Shown in pieces: positions 1 to 8,988 of a DNA stretch of 64,000 bases. The DNA is from Marilutibacter chinensis (lineage in GTDB: Bacteria > Pseudomonadota > Gammaproteobacteria > Xanthomonadales > Xanthomonadaceae): assembly GCF_021725675.1 (NCBI RefSeq), contig NZ_JAKJPO010000016.1:47448-111447 (forward strand). Direction: 5' to 3'. The position numbers and the translations under genes are program-made. The notes under the pieces were generated by a model. The model had not been told where the DNA came from. It searched no databases and saw only the letters and a list, made by a program, of their open reading frames with translations. The first letter of the stretch is position 1. Every line of letters begins with the position of its first letter.

Positions 1-316
1 GCCTCTAGCGGAACCAACGGAATGATCGGTGCCCGGCGGCCTCGTGGCAAGGCGGACGACACGGTTCGCGGCGACGGCGTGACCGACGTGCGGTTGTGGG
101 CGGGGAGAAGGGGAGGCAGGGGGCTCGGGCCATTTATCGCCCTCGCCCCTTCGGGGCGGCCTTCGGCCGTCCAGATCGGCGGCCCGGCCCTCAGGCATAG
201 CCTTCGGGCGTTCGGCGCTGCGCCTGCCAGTGGCGGGCGGGCAGCAACGCCTCACCCTGCCGATCTGTCGAACCGCGCCTGCGGCGCGGGTTCTTATCCA
301 AGTCCCCGCACTCCGC
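1..316. other. GC-rich stretch without a recognisable gene
   Basis: No reading frame here has plausible protein character. Short stem-loops are visible (CGCCCC-ttc-GGGGCG at 144-158 and a GGCC-ttc-GGCC right after it), as is a GC-rich inverted repeat near 270-293. It may be the tail of a transcript from the left or a decayed repeat; I see nothing more in it. Confidence 0.5.
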
Positions 317-357
317 AGATACGAAAAACGCCCCACTAGGGGGCGCTTTTCGTATCT
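317..357 (-). terminator. Intrinsic terminator of tRNA-Ser(CGA)
   Basis: A near-perfect inverted repeat of about 18 bp per arm, AGATACGAAAA + CGCCCC against GGGGCG + TTTTCGTATCT, lies directly beyond the CCA end of the tRNA. Read on the minus strand it is a GC stem followed by CGTTTTTCG, a typical Rho-independent terminator. The outer AT-rich arms extend the stem unusually far and touch the tRNA 3' end. Confidence 0.75.
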
Positions 358-447
358 GGCGGAGAGGGGGGGATTCGAACCCCCGAGGCGCTATTAACGC
401 CTGCCTGATTTCGAGTCAGGTACATTCAACCGCTCTGCCACCTCTCC
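357..447 (-). tRNA. tRNA-Ser (anticodon CGA)
   Basis: On the minus strand a class II tRNA folds: acceptor GGAGAGG at the 5' end pairs with CCUCUCC, followed by discriminator G and an encoded CCA. The anticodon stem CCUGA/UCAGG encloses loop CUCGAAA, giving anticodon CGA, which reads UCG codons. A long variable arm and the T-loop UUCGAAU are present, as expected for serine. Confidence 0.95.
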
Positions 448-636
448 GGGTGTCCTGCCGCTGGTTAATGCAGCGGGCGCGGGGGCGCCATGATACGGGC
501 CGGGGCCGGGGCCGGCAAGCGGCAGCGGTACCCGGCGCCGGGGCCATTGCCGCGTATGGGGCGGCGTTCAGTTCGCCAGGGGATGCGGGAACCGGGCGCG
601 TTACACTGCCGGTTCTCCCAAAGGCATCCATTCCGC

Positions 637-1044
637 ATGTCCGAAATCCTCGTTCCCGTCTCTTTCGGTGAATTGCTCGACAAGATCGCGATCCTGCAGA
701 TCAAGTCCGAGCGCATGAGCGACGAAGCCAAGCTCGCCAATGTCCGCAACGAGCTGTCGGCGCTGGAGAAGACCTGGATGGCCCATCCGGCCGCGGGCAA
801 GGACATCGTCCGCCTGCGCGCCGATCTGAAGGCCGTCAACGAGCGGTTGTGGGAGATCGAGGACGACATCCGGCTCAAGGAGAAGGCGCAGGCCTTCGAC
901 GAGGAATTCATCCGCCTGGCGCGCAGCGTCTACTTCGAAAACGACACCCGCGCCCGGATCAAGAAGGAGATCAACCTCGCGCTGGGTTCCTCCTACGTCG
1001 AGGAGAAGTCCTACCAGGACTACGGCAGCGGCAGCGGCGCCTGA
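637..1044 (+). CDS. DUF6165 family protein
   Basis: 135 aa; function unknown. The ATG at 637 was chosen because conserved-looking sequence starts there (MSEILVPVSFGELLDKI); the frame stays open upstream to 490 but that part is low-complexity Arg/Ala. The N-terminal motif VPVSFGEL-DKI-IL-IKSER fits the DUF6165 family as I remember it. The rest is highly charged and predicted helical (Glu/Lys/Arg-rich), soluble, with no signal peptide and no transmembrane segment. It sits beside LPS-core genes, but nothing in the sequence ties it to them. Confidence 0.8.
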   Translation: MSEILVPVSFGELLDKIAILQIKSERMSDEAKLANVRNELSALEKTWMAHPAAGKDIVRLRADLKAVNERLWEIEDDIRLKEKAQAFDEEFIRLARSVYFENDTRARIKKEINLALGSSYVEEKSYQDYGSGSGA

Positions 1045-1090
1045 GCGCCGGGCAGGCCGTGCGGTCCGCCTTTGCCGGTCGCGTTGCGGA

Positions 1091-1603
1091 TCAGGCAGGC
1101 GCAGCTTCCGCCGACACCCGGTCGGCACGCTCGACCCGGCACAGGTAGCAGCCATGGCCGGCGTGGTGCAGGTGCAGGCAGTCGACTTCGGAAACCTCCA
1201 GCATCCCGGATACGCAGCTCTCCAGTGCATCGCCGGTGACGACGTCGGCGCGGACCAGGTCGCCGTCGTGGTTGTAGGCGCGTACCGACAGCCGCTTGCG
1301 GCGGAACTGCGGCGGCACTTCGTCGACAGCGAAGTCCGCACGGACCGCGCCGCGACGGACGAAGATCGGTCCGGAAGCGCGGTATGGCGACGCCGTCGCA
1401 TGGTGTTCGAACGGCAACAACAGGACTTCTTCGCCGACCGCTGCGTTCTGCAGGCTGACCCGGCAGGGATATGCAAGCGGATGATCGGCGGTGCAGCGGC
1501 GGATGCCGCGTGCGGCAAGGGCGCCGTCGTCCAGTTCGAACAGGGGAGCGAACGGTTCGGCCGGCAGGGCGACGATGCGGAAGGCGGGTGTGTGGGCGGA
1601 CAT
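1091..1603 (-). CDS. DUF1203 domain-containing protein
   Basis: 170 aa. It follows the DUF1203 family pattern over its whole length: FRIVALPAEPFAPLFELDD at the N-terminus, CRVSLQNAAVGEEVLLLPFE in the middle, then PYRASGPIFVRRGA and a C-terminal LHLHHAGHGCYLCRVER. The family has no established biochemical role. The His/Cys-rich end (LHLHHAGHGC) looks like a possible metal or active site, which is inference. The start is the first ATG after which family similarity begins; the frame remains open upstream to 2023 as a shadow of the next gene. Confidence 0.85.
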   Translation of the reverse strand: MSAHTPAFRIVALPAEPFAPLFELDDGALAARGIRRCTADHPLAYPCRVSLQNAAVGEEVLLLPFEHHATASPYRASGPIFVRRGAVRADFAVDEVPPQFRRKRLSVRAYNHDGDLVRADVVTGDALESCVSGMLEVSEVDCLHLHHAGHGCYLCRVERADRVSAEAAPA

Positions 1604-1748
1604 CTCGGACTCCGGTGAACGTGGCGGGCTTGCGGCCATGCTCGCGCCCCGCAGCCGGTCGTTCTGGCCGGATCCGGACATCGAGTGCCGTCGGCCGGTG
1701 TCGTGCCGCCGCGCGCCGGCCGCTCCGCGTCGGCCGCATCGCCCGTGG

Positions 1749-2099
1749 TCAGCGGCCCAGCGCGTAGGCGGCGGTCGCGAATGCCAGCACTGCGGCGGTG
1801 GCCGCGATGGCGGCGACGACGTTCGCACGCCGCAGCCTCCGCTCGAGTTCTCCCTGCGTGTGTCGCAGCCCGAGCAGGGTGGTTTCGAGTTCCTGCGAAG
1901 CGCGGGTGAGTGCGCCGAGGGTCTGCTCCATCTCGGCGGCGACGGTCTTGATCGCCTGGTCGTTGTGGAGCACCGCGTCCTGCAGCTCGGCGATCTGTTT
2001 GGGGATCTGGGAGGGTTCCGCATTGCGGGTGAAGATCGGCCGCGCCGCGCGGATCAGCTCCGGCAGCAGCGGCGCCATTACGGTGAACCATGAAGCCAT
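1749..2099 (-). CDS. Small tail-anchored coiled-coil protein
   Basis: 116 aa, not recognised. Residues about 30-90 are rich in heptad-like Leu/Glu/Gln and should form a coiled coil; residues about 92-113 are hydrophobic (VVAAIAATAAVLAFATAAYA) and would anchor the C-terminus in the inner membrane. There is no signal peptide. Its ATG shares its first base with the stop of the upstream GT9 glycosyltransferase, so the two are translationally coupled and probably cotranscribed. A scaffold role for the cytoplasmic LPS enzymes is only a guess. Confidence 0.7.
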   Translation of the reverse strand: MASWFTVMAPLLPELIRAARPIFTRNAEPSQIPKQIAELQDAVLHNDQAIKTVAAEMEQTLGALTRASQELETTLLGLRHTQGELERRLRRANVVAAIAATAAVLAFATAAYALGR

Positions 2100-3217
2100 C
2101 AGCGAGCCTCCCGTGCGGTGATCGAAGGATGGTCGGCGCGAAAGCGCTCGAATGCCGCGACCGCGTCGTCGACGGTGACAAGGTCCATCACGCCCTCGTG
2201 CTCGATCCGGCTGCCCCAGCGCAGCTCGGATGCCGGGCGGCCGCGGTATCTGCGGGCGGCGTCGTCATAGCGGTCGACGCAGTAGCGACGGTCGCTGTAG
2301 GGCCCGCTGCGGTTCGGGTCGGTCGCCGCGTGCAGGCCGAGGACCCGGGTGCCCATCGCGTTGGCGATGTGCGTCGGGCCCGAGTCCGGGCTCATCACCA
2401 GGTCGGCGCGCTCGAGCAGGGCAGGCAGTTGCTTGAGGGTGTCCTTGCCGACCAGGTCCAGCACCGGCTGCCTCATCGCCGCGACGATCGCGTCGGCAGT
2501 CTCGCGTTCCAGCGTGCTGCGCCCGCCGCACAGTGCTATCCGCCAGCCGCATGCCGCTGCGTGATCGGCGACCGCGGCATAGCGTTCGGCGCGCCAGTTG
2601 CGCAGCGTATGGCTGGAGCATGGGGAGATCAGCAGGACCGGTCCGCCCTCGGCGGGCCACTGCGCGGCGGCCCATTCGCGGGCGTCGGCGGGTACCGGCA
2701 ACTCCCAGCGGACCGGTCCGCGCTGCAGGCCGAGCGGCTCGCAGAAACTGCCGAGCACGTCCAGAACGTGCGGTCCCGGCGTTCGGAGGGGGGAGCGGCC
2801 GGGAATACGTTCGTTGACGAACAGCCCGTGCAGTTCCTTCGAACGCCGGCGGTCGTAGCCGATCCGGCGACGGGCCGGCACGAACGCGGACAGCAGGTTC
2901 GCGCGCGCGGCCAGCTGCATCTGCAGCAGCGCATCGAAGCGGTCCGTCGTGCCGAGGTACTGCCGCAGCTCGCGGCGCAGCGCACGCATCCCGGCCAGGC
3001 CGGTCTTCTTGTCGTACTCGAAGAAGCTCACCCCGGGCAGACCGTCCAGCAGGCGGTGCTCGCCGCGTCCGATGACCCAGGCCAGCCGCGCCTGCGGCCA
3101 GGCATCGCGCAGGGTGTGGACCAGCGGCAGGACATGGGTCACGTCGCCGAGGGCGGACAGCCTCAGCAGGCAGATCGATTCCGGTGCACGGGCGTCGGGT
3201 GTGGGTGGCGTTTGAAT
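2099..3217 (-). CDS. GT9 family glycosyltransferase (heptosyltransferase-like), apparent ATT start
   Basis: About 372 aa. Glycosyltransferase family 9 protein, the family of ADP-heptose:LPS heptosyltransferases, cytoplasmic and acting on the LPS core. Seen: the first strand [15 protein letters not shown] that binds the acceptor side, LISPCSS near the middle, and the donor-site motif [15 protein letters not shown]. The only GTG (3142) falls after the first strand, so it cannot be the true start. Upstream the frame closes at a TAA just before 3234 and contains no ATG, GTG or TTG. An ATT at 3217-3215 lies 7 nt after GGAG, giving [20 protein letters not shown]. It is divergent from kdkA with start codons only about 17 nt apart; kdkA makes the neighbouring core modification. 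Exact acceptor unknown. Confidence 0.8.
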   Translation of the reverse strand: MQTPPTPDARAPESICLLRLSALGDVTHVLPLVHTLRDAWPQARLAWVIGRGEHRLLDGLPGVSFFEYDKKTGLAGMRALRRELRQYLGTTDRFDALLQMQLAARANLLSAFVPARRRIGYDRRRSKELHGLFVNERIPGRSPLRTPGPHVLDVLGSFCEPLGLQRGPVRWELPVPADAREWAAAQWPAEGGPVLLISPCSSHTLRNWRAERYAAVADHAAACGWRIALCGGRSTLERETADAIVAAMRQPVLDLVGKDTLKQLPALLERADLVMSPDSGPTHIANAMGTRVLGLHAATDPNRSGPYSDRRYCVDRYDDAARRYRGRPASELRWGSRIEHEGVMDLVTVDDAVAAFERFRADHPSITAREAR

Positions 3218-3233
3218 TGTTAGACTCCAGAGG

Positions 3234-3983
3234 ATGAACGGTTACGACGCCACCGAAGGCCTGACGCCTTTCCGCGACGACAGCGGCTACGGCGCGATTC
3301 TGTTCGACCTCGAGCGCACGCGACAAGTCGGCCCGGAATGGTTCTCGCCCGGATACTGGGGGCAGGCTGCGCGCCCGGTCGACAGCGGCGGGCGCGGCGG
3401 TGCGTGGTTCGTCGACACGCCGCTGGGGCCGGCGCTGCTGCGCCACTACCTGCGCGGCGGGCTGGCGGCGAAGGTGAGCCGCGACCGCTATCTCTGGCAC
3501 GGTGCGCGCCGGACGCGCAGTTTCGCCGAGTTCCGGCTGACCCGCGCGGTCGCCAGGCGTGGCCTGCCGGTGCCGCGCCCGATTGCGGCCTGCTACCGGC
3601 GGGTCGGCATCCATTACCAGGCGGCGATCCTGCTCGACCGGATCGATGGCGTCGCCTCGCTGGCGGACCGGGCCGCCGAGGCGGCCGAGAAGGCCCCGTG
3701 GGAGGAGGCCGGCCGGCTGATCGCCAGGACCCACCGGGTCGGTCTGGACCATGCCGATCTCAATGCCCACAACCTGCTGTTCAATGGCGCAGGCAACGGC
3801 TGGGTGATCGATCTCGACCGCGGAGCGTTGCGGATACCGGCGACCGGCTGGCGCGAGCGCAACCTCCGGCGGCTGCGGCGTTCGCTGCTCAAGCTGCGCG
3901 GGGAACGGCCGGTCGACGATGTCGAACGCGACTATGGCCGGTTGCGGAGCGCGTACGATGCGGTGTGGGCGCGCGGGTACTGA
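3234..3983 (+). CDS. kdkA: 3-deoxy-D-manno-octulosonic acid kinase
   Basis: 249 aa. Phosphorylates the Kdo residue of the inner LPS core with ATP at the cytoplasmic face, as in other organisms whose lipid A carries a single phosphorylated Kdo. The protein has the small-kinase pattern of KdkA: WFSPGYWG near residue 35, LRHYLRGG and a lysine shortly after ([11 protein letters not shown]), FAEFRLT, and the catalytic loop [10 protein letters not shown] followed by VIDLDRG. Length and order match the family. Divergent from the GT9 gene, so both promoters must overlap the opposite reading frames. The stop is 46 bp before the next start. Confidence 0.93.
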   Translation: MNGYDATEGLTPFRDDSGYGAILFDLERTRQVGPEWFSPGYWGQAARPVDSGGRGGAWFVDTPLGPALLRHYLRGGLAAKVSRDRYLWHGARRTRSFAEFRLTRAVARRGLPVPRPIAACYRRVGIHYQAAILLDRIDGVASLADRAAEAAEKAPWEEAGRLIARTHRVGLDHADLNAHNLLFNGAGNGWVIDLDRGALRIPATGWRERNLRRLRRSLLKLRGERPVDDVERDYGRLRSAYDAVWARGY

Positions 3984-4029
3984 GAACGTGAACGGATTCG
4001 AGACGGACAGGGACGACGGGGATACCGGG

Positions 4030-4788
4030 ATGGCGTGGCAACTGCGATTGCAGGGAGTCGGCAACGCGGCCGCGGTCGAGCTGGGTTCGGCGATGGCGAC
4101 GATCGAGCGCGACGGCGCACCCTGGCTGACGATCGACTGCGGCGCCGAAGGGCTGACCGCCTTCCTGGCCCATTACGGCCATCCGCCGCGTGCGCTGTTC
4201 ATCACCCATACCCACCTGGATCATGTCGCCGGCTTCGAACGTCTGTTCGTCGACAGCTGGTTCGACCCGAAATGGCGCGGACGGACCCGCGTGTACGTGC
4301 CGGCGGCGTTGATTCCGCTGCTGCACCAGCGGGTCGGCGGCTACCCGAACGTGCTGGCCGAAGGCGGCGTGAACTTCTGGGACGCGTTTCAGGTGGTGCC
4401 GGTCGACGATGCGTTCTGGCACGAGGGCGAGCGCCTGGAGCTGTTCGCGACCCGCCATCACTGGCCCGGCACCTCGTTCGGCCTGCGCCTGCCCGGCAGT
4501 CTGGTCTGGACCGGCGATACCCGGCCGATTCCGGAGCAGCTCGCGCGCTGGGCCGACGACGACGAGCTGATCGCGCACGACTGCGCGGTCGTGGGCAACC
4601 CATCGCACAGCGGCATCGAGGACCTCGAACGCGAGTATCCACCGGCACTGCTCGCCCGCTGCGTGTTCTACCACTACGCCAGCCGCGAGGACGGCGAGCT
4701 GCTGCAACGTCGCGGCTACCGGATCGCCAGGCCCGGCGAGGCGATCGGGCTGGCGCCGCCGCGCGCACTGCCCGTGGAGCACGTATGA
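4030..4788 (+). CDS. MBL-fold metallo-hydrolase
   Basis: 252 aa. Metallo-beta-lactamase fold: the metal-binding motif THTHLDH is at about residues 59-65, with further His/Asp ligands in RHHWPG and TGDTRP and a C-terminal HYAS. This arrangement is close to the RNase Z/phosphodiesterase branch, but the substrate cannot be read from sequence. Cytoplasmic, no signal peptide. ATG 4030 is preferred over the GTG at 3988 because MAWQLRLQGVGNA matches the fold's first strand. It overlaps moaA by 4 bp (ATGA), so it is probably cotranscribed with the molybdopterin genes; a role in that pathway is not known. Confidence 0.85.
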   Translation: MAWQLRLQGVGNAAAVELGSAMATIERDGAPWLTIDCGAEGLTAFLAHYGHPPRALFITHTHLDHVAGFERLFVDSWFDPKWRGRTRVYVPAALIPLLHQRVGGYPNVLAEGGVNFWDAFQVVPVDDAFWHEGERLELFATRHHWPGTSFGLRLPGSLVWTGDTRPIPEQLARWADDDELIAHDCAVVGNPSHSGIEDLEREYPPALLARCVFYHYASREDGELLQRRGYRIARPGEAIGLAPPRALPVEHV

Positions 4789-5870
4789 GCATCGGCCGTC
4801 CGTCCGCTTCGGCTGGCGGGCAGGAAGCCCGGATGGATGCCGAGGAGCCGGCGATGCGGGGTGATGCGGGCGGCCGGATCCTGGATCGTCGCGGGCGGCC
4901 GATCCGCGACCTCCGCCTGTCGCTGATCGAGGCCTGCAACTTCCGTTGTCCGTACTGCATGCCCGCCGACCGCATTCCCGACGATCACGGCCTCGATGCC
5001 GCGGGTCGGCTGGACTTCGACCAGATCGAGACCCTGGTTCGCGCCTTCGTCCGCGTCGGCGTGCGCAAGCTGCGCCTGACCGGCGGCGAACCGCTGCTGC
5101 GCAAGCGCTTGCCGCTGCTGGTCGCGAGGCTCGCCGCGATCGACGGTCTCGACGACATTGCGCTGACCACCAACGGCGTGCTGCTGGCGGCGCAGGCGCG
5201 AGCCCTGCGCGAGGCCGGGTTGGGACGGGTCACGGTCAGTCTCGACGCGCTCGACCCGGCACTGTTCCGGACGATGTCCGGCGGGCGCGGCGAGGTCGCC
5301 GACGTGCTGGCCGGGATCGAGGCGGCGCGGGCCGCCGGGTTCGACGCCATCAAGCTCAACTGCGTCGTCCAGCGCGGCGTCAATGACGACCAGGTGTTGC
5401 CGCTGCTCGCGCACTTCCGCGGGACCGGAGTCGTGGTGCGCTTCATCGAATACATGGACGTGGGCACCTGCAACGACTGGCGGCGCGAGCATGTGATGCC
5501 GTCCGCCGAACTGCGCGACCGCATCCATGCGCGGTGGCCGCTGCGTCCGCTCGATCCGCACTACGTCGGCGAGGTCGCATCGCGTTACGCGTTCGAGGAC
5601 GGCAGCAGCGAGGTCGGCTTCGTCAGCTCGGTCAGCGCGCCGTTCTGCGGAGACTGCCACCGCGCCCGGGTTTCCGCCGACGGACATCTGTACACCTGCC
5701 TGTTCGCGGATCGCGGGCACGACCTGCGGCCGGCGCTGGCCGCGGGCGAGGACGCGCTGGTCGAGGCCGCGACTGCGATCTGGAGCGGCCGGGATGACCG
5801 CTACAGCGAACTGCGCGGCAGCCGCGGCGCATCGCGCAGGCATGTGGAGATGTACCTGATCGGGGGATGA
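4785..5870 (+). CDS. moaA: GTP 3',8-cyclase MoaA
   Basis: 361 aa. Radical-SAM enzyme that, with MoaC, converts GTP to cyclic pyranopterin monophosphate, the first step of molybdenum cofactor synthesis. The radical-SAM cluster is CNFRCPYC at residues 51-58; LTGGEPLLR binds SAM; the C-terminal 4Fe-4S ligands are C288, C291 and C305; the Gly-Gly C-terminus needed for activity is present (IGG). The ATG overlaps the previous stop. The first 30 residues are a low-complexity extension not needed for the fold, and ATGs at 4833 and 4854 are alternatives. First gene of moaA-C-D-E. Confidence 0.96.
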   Translation: MSIGRPSASAGGQEARMDAEEPAMRGDAGGRILDRRGRPIRDLRLSLIEACNFRCPYCMPADRIPDDHGLDAAGRLDFDQIETLVRAFVRVGVRKLRLTGGEPLLRKRLPLLVARLAAIDGLDDIALTTNGVLLAAQARALREAGLGRVTVSLDALDPALFRTMSGGRGEVADVLAGIEAARAAGFDAIKLNCVVQRGVNDDQVLPLLAHFRGTGVVVRFIEYMDVGTCNDWRREHVMPSAELRDRIHARWPLRPLDPHYVGEVASRYAFEDGSSEVGFVSSVSAPFCGDCHRARVSADGHLYTCLFADRGHDLRPALAAGEDALVEAATAIWSGRDDRYSELRGSRGASRRHVEMYLIGG

Positions 5871-5896
5871 GCGAAGGCGCTGGCGTCCAAGGGGGC

Positions 5897-5916
5897 GCTC
5901 TCCCCGGGGGAGCCCC
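5897..5916 (+). promoter_or_regulatory. Hairpin that would mask the moaC ribosome binding site
   Basis: CTCTCC (5898-5903) can pair with GGGGAG (5907-5912) around a 3-nt loop, with flanking GGGG/CCCC extending the stem. The GGGGGAG strand is the Shine-Dalgarno sequence of moaC, 8 nt before ATG 5921. This could limit moaC translation until ribosomes or a factor open it. It does not resemble the large moco riboswitch of enterobacteria. Structure seen; regulation inferred. Confidence 0.4.
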
Positions 5917-5920
5917 TACA

Positions 5921-6421
5921 ATGTGTTCCATGTCCCGCCCGACCGCCAAGCTCACCCATCTCGATCCACAGGGTCGCCCGGCCATGGTCGACGTATCCGA
6001 CAAGGCGGTCAGCGCGCGCGAGGCTCGGGCCGAATGCAGGGTCCGGTTCCCCGCCGACGTCGCGAGGCAACTGCACGCCAGCGACCTGCGCAGCGCCAAG
6101 GGGGGGATCGTCGACACCGCGGTAATCGCCGGCACGATGGCGGTCAAGCGCACTTCCGAGCTGATCCCGTTCTGCCATCCGCTGCCGATCGACGGTTGCC
6201 GGATCGGCGTCGACTGGGACGGCGAGAACGTGTTGCGGATCGAGTGCAGCGTACGCACCACCGGGCGTACCGGCGTCGAGATGGAGGCGCTGACCGGCGC
6301 GACCGTCGCCGCGCTGACCGTCTACGACATGTGCAAGGCCCTCTCGCACCGGATCGTGCTCGGTCCGGCCCGGCTGCTGGGCAAGCGCGGCGGCCGCCGC
6401 GACGTGGGAACATTGCGATGA
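5921..6421 (+). CDS. moaC: Cyclic pyranopterin monophosphate synthase MoaC
   Basis: 166 aa. Converts the MoaA product 3',8-cyclo-GTP to cyclic pyranopterin monophosphate. Hallmarks seen: [18 protein letters not shown] at the N-terminus, [25 protein letters not shown], and [26 protein letters not shown] with the catalytic Lys/Asp region. ATG 5921 is preferred because GGGGGAG lies 8 nt upstream; ATG 5930 is also possible, and 5867 is not supported. The stop overlaps moaD by 4 bp. Confidence 0.95.
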   Translation: MCSMSRPTAKLTHLDPQGRPAMVDVSDKAVSAREARAECRVRFPADVARQLHASDLRSAKGGIVDTAVIAGTMAVKRTSELIPFCHPLPIDGCRIGVDWDGENVLRIECSVRTTGRTGVEMEALTGATVAALTVYDMCKALSHRIVLGPARLLGKRGGRRDVGTLR

Positions 6422-6669
6422 GCGACAGCGTCCGCCTGACCGTGCTGTATTTCGCCAGCCTGCGGGATGCCGCGGGCCGCGCGGAGGAGACCGTGCAGAC
6501 CGATGCCGGCAGCCTGCGCGAAGTCTACGAACACCTGCGCGACTGCCATGGGTTCGCGCTCCCGGTCGAGCGCCTGAGGGTGGCCGTCGATGGCGCGTTC
6601 GCGCGCTGGGACGATCCGCCGCGTGCGGGCAGCGAGGTCGCGTTCATTCCGCCGGTAAGCGGTGGGTGA
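6418..6669 (+). CDS. moaD: Molybdopterin synthase sulfur-carrier subunit MoaD
   Basis: 83 aa, ubiquitin-like fold. Carries sulfur as a C-terminal thiocarboxylate to MoaE for dithiolene formation. The sequence ends in IPPVSGG, the required Gly-Gly end, and begins with a beta-strand [14 protein letters not shown] typical of the family. Translation is coupled to moaC by the ATGA overlap. Confidence 0.94.
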   Translation: MSDSVRLTVLYFASLRDAAGRAEETVQTDAGSLREVYEHLRDCHGFALPVERLRVAVDGAFARWDDPPRAGSEVAFIPPVSGG

Positions 6670-6836
6670 GCGGTGGTGTTGGCGGGTCAAGGGCCCGCGT
6701 CGCCGCGACCCCCGACGAGGAAGCCCGGGATGGACGAACCGCTCGTGGCGCACGATGAATGGCTGCGGGAAGCATGAGGTCGGCGCCGTTCCTCCCGTGA
6801 AGAAGAACTACGACCTCGGCCCCGCGAAGATGAACA

Positions 6837-7271
6837 ATGATGCAGGTTGAAAAAGTGATCACGCGCTTCCGTCTGGCCGCCGAACCGTTCGACATCGCGC
6901 CGCTGCGCGCCGCCCTGCTCGACGACCGTGCCGGTGGCTACGCCAGTTTCGAAGGCTGGGTCCGCGACCACCATCAGGGTCGCGCCGTGAGCGGGCTGTA
7001 CTACGAGGCCTATCCTGCGCTGGCCGAGCGCGAGGGTGCCGCGGTGATCGACGAAGCGCTGGCGCGTTTCGACATCATCGACGCCTGTTGCGTCCATCGC
7101 CACGGCGAACTCGCGACAGGCGAGCTGGCGGTCTGGGTCGGCGTCAGCGCCGCCCACCGTGATGGTGCGTTCGCCGCATGCCGTTACATCATCGACGAGG
7201 TGAAGGTACGGGTGCCGATCTGGAAGCACGAGCGCTATCTCGACGGGGACGCCGGCTGGCTGCATCCCTAG
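6837..7271 (+). CDS. moaE: Molybdopterin synthase catalytic subunit MoaE
   Basis: 144 aa. Transfers two sulfurs from MoaD onto cyclic pyranopterin monophosphate to give molybdopterin. Seen: GGYASFEGWVRDHHQGR, LYYEAYPALAE, and the C-terminal active-site region DEVKVRVPIWKHE with the catalytic Lys pair. It is separated from moaD by 167 bp with no other gene, so it may have its own ribosome loading or a separate promoter. ATG ATG is the start; either codon may serve. Confidence 0.95.
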   Translation: MMQVEKVITRFRLAAEPFDIAPLRAALLDDRAGGYASFEGWVRDHHQGRAVSGLYYEAYPALAEREGAAVIDEALARFDIIDACCVHRHGELATGELAVWVGVSAAHRDGAFAACRYIIDEVKVRVPIWKHERYLDGDAGWLHP

Positions 7272-7446
7272 GCTGGAATTCCCGGCCGCTCCCGCTTCGA
7301 CAGGCGCGGGAACAGCGGTTGTCGTCCGAAGCGACGATGGTGAGCCTGTCGAGCCAGCAATGGCGACAGATGGAGCCGGGCCCCGGATCTTTACCGGTCG
7401 AACCCATGCCCTCCACGCGGGCGGAGCGGCACTCGAGGAGTCGATC

Positions 7447-8496
7447 ATGCAGAAGCCTTCCCGAAATCCGCATCGCCGTTTGCCGGCGTTCGTATTGCCC
7501 CTGCTCGCAGCGTTGCTGCCGCTTGCCACCGACGTGACGGCGGGCGAGCTGATGGTCGGCAACAAGTCGGCCGACTCGGTCTGGTTCCTGTCGCTGGAGG
7601 ACGGCCGCCGCACCGCGGTGGCGCAGACCGACGCCGGACCGCACGAGATCGCGGTCAGTCCCGACGGCCGCCGGGCGGCGATCACCAACTACGGCGCCGG
7701 CACACCCGGACATACCCTGACCGTGCTTGACCTGGCCGGCGCCGCCACGCCGCGCACGATCGACCTGGGCCCGCACGGGCGGCCGCACGGCGTGCGTTTC
7801 CTGCCCGACAGCCGTCGCCTGGTGGTGACCACCGAGGCGTCCGGGCACCTGCTGGTCGTCGACCTGGATGCAGGGGCGGACGATGATCCGATCGAGGCGG
7901 CGATCGGGGTCGGCGAAGGTGTCGGTCACATGGTCGCGCTGTCGGATGACGGCAGTGTCGCCTACGTGAGCAAGATCGCGGCCGGCACGGTCAGCAGGGT
8001 CGACCTGGCCAAGGCGCGCAAGACCGGCGAACGGACGAGTGGCGAGGGTGCCGAGGGTATCGCGTTCCGGCGCGGCCACGGCGAGCTGTGGGTCAGCAAC
8101 CGTGCCGCCGGTACGGTCACCGTCCACGATCCGGTTTCGCTGGAGGTCCTGCATACGCTGGAAAGCCCGGGATTCCCGATCCGCATCGTGTTCACCGCCG
8201 ACGGTCGCCATGCGCTGGTGACCAACGCCCGCGCTGGCGAACTGGCGGTGTTCGACGCCGACAGCAAGAGCCGCGTCGCGACGGTCGGCCTGCTGCGCGA
8301 GGATGGCGAGTATCGCGACACGCTGCTGGGCCGCGATGCGTTGCCGATCGGCGTGATAGCCGATCCGCAGCGCCCGCGGGTCTACGTCGCGATCAGCGGC
8401 GCGGACGAGATCGCGGTGATCGATACAGGTGACTGGAAGGTCGTCGACCGCTGGGCGACCGGACGCGAGCCGGACGCATTGGGGGTCGCCGAATGA
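7447..8496 (+). CDS. Secreted YncE/YVTN-type beta-propeller protein
   Basis: 349 aa. Residues 1-32 are a Sec signal peptide (RRLPAFVLPLLAALLPLATDVTAG). The rest is a seven-bladed-type propeller built from repeats of the form (V/I)xPDGRRA--TNYG..TLTVLDL and AYVS...VSRVDL (YVTN repeats). Such proteins are periplasmic or exported; some bind DNA or metals, but the role here is unknown. ATG 7447 follows GAGGAG at good distance, and the upstream open frame lacks a signal. Monocistronic: no neighbour within 170 bp on its strand. Confidence 0.8.
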   Translation: MQKPSRNPHRRLPAFVLPLLAALLPLATDVTAGELMVGNKSADSVWFLSLEDGRRTAVAQTDAGPHEIAVSPDGRRAAITNYGAGTPGHTLTVLDLAGAATPRTIDLGPHGRPHGVRFLPDSRRLVVTTEASGHLLVVDLDAGADDDPIEAAIGVGEGVGHMVALSDDGSVAYVSKIAAGTVSRVDLAKARKTGERTSGEGAEGIAFRRGHGELWVSNRAAGTVTVHDPVSLEVLHTLESPGFPIRIVFTADGRHALVTNARAGELAVFDADSKSRVATVGLLREDGEYRDTLLGRDALPIGVIADPQRPRVYVAISGADEIAVIDTGDWKVVDRWATGREPDALGVAE

Positions 8497-8720
8497 ACCG
8501 GCGCGTCCATCCGGCCGTCGCATCACATCCTCAGGTCCCGATCCGGCCGCGGCGGAGCTGAGTTCCCCCGTGGCGACCGGCACGGCACGTCGTCGCGAGG
8601 TGACCGGCACCGTCGGCGGGCGATCGGCTGGCCCCGTCGCGAATGCCCGTGCAGGAACGCGTGATGCGGATCGCCGCCGGAGTTCCGCCATCGACGGCTG
8701 CGACCCGGCGCCCGGAAAGG

Positions 8721-8829
8721 CGGCGGCCCCGCCAACGATCCTCGGCGCCCGCGTCGATCGATACCGTTGCTGCCTTCCGGCCCTGGCGGAGTTTTCGATC
8801 TAGCGTCGCGAGGGGCCGACGGGGCCACC
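8721..8829 (-). ncRNA. ffs: Signal recognition particle RNA (bacterial small type, 4.5S)
   Basis: On the minus strand the universal SRP apical domain is visible at about 8764-8791: CCGCCAGGGCCGGAAGGC followed by AGCAACGG, with the GGAA tetraloop and the two asymmetric internal loops that bind Ffh. The ends pair (GGUGGCCCC near 8829 with GGGGCCGCC near 8721), closing a rod of about 105-110 nt. Ends are approximate. It lies downstream of tRNA-Ser(GGA) on the same strand and next to dnaX on the other. Confidence 0.88.
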
Positions 8830-8895
8830 ATGGAGACGCGTCCCCCTCCGGCCGGGTCGCGCATCGCGCGGCGGCAGGACGGGGCGCTTGGAATT

Positions 8896-8988
8896 TGGCG
8901 GAGAGAGGGGGATTCGAACCCCCGAAGCGCGGTTTAGACGCTTACACACTTTCCAGGCGTGCTCCTTCAACCACTCGGACACCTCTCC
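8896..8988 (-). tRNA. tRNA-Ser (anticodon GGA)
   Basis: Class II tRNA on the minus strand: GGAGAGG at 8988-8982, anticodon stem CACGC/GUGUG around loop CUGGAAA gives anticodon GGA (reads UCC/UCU). The variable arm is long, the T-loop UUCGAAU is present, and the gene encodes GCCA at its 3' end. The last acceptor pair is G-U. Confidence 0.95.

Noticed and set aside
5871..5920. Molybdenum cofactor riboswitch upstream of moaC
   Set aside because: The 50-bp gap is too short and lacks the aptamer architecture; only a simple hairpin is present.
6662..6850. Small open frame between moaD and moaE
   Set aside because: Arg/Trp-rich shadow-like sequence with no ribosome site or conserved pattern.
8523..8864. 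Minus-strand open frame over the SRP RNA
   Set aside because: Pro/Arg/Ser-rich composition of a non-coding frame; the SRP RNA explains the segment.
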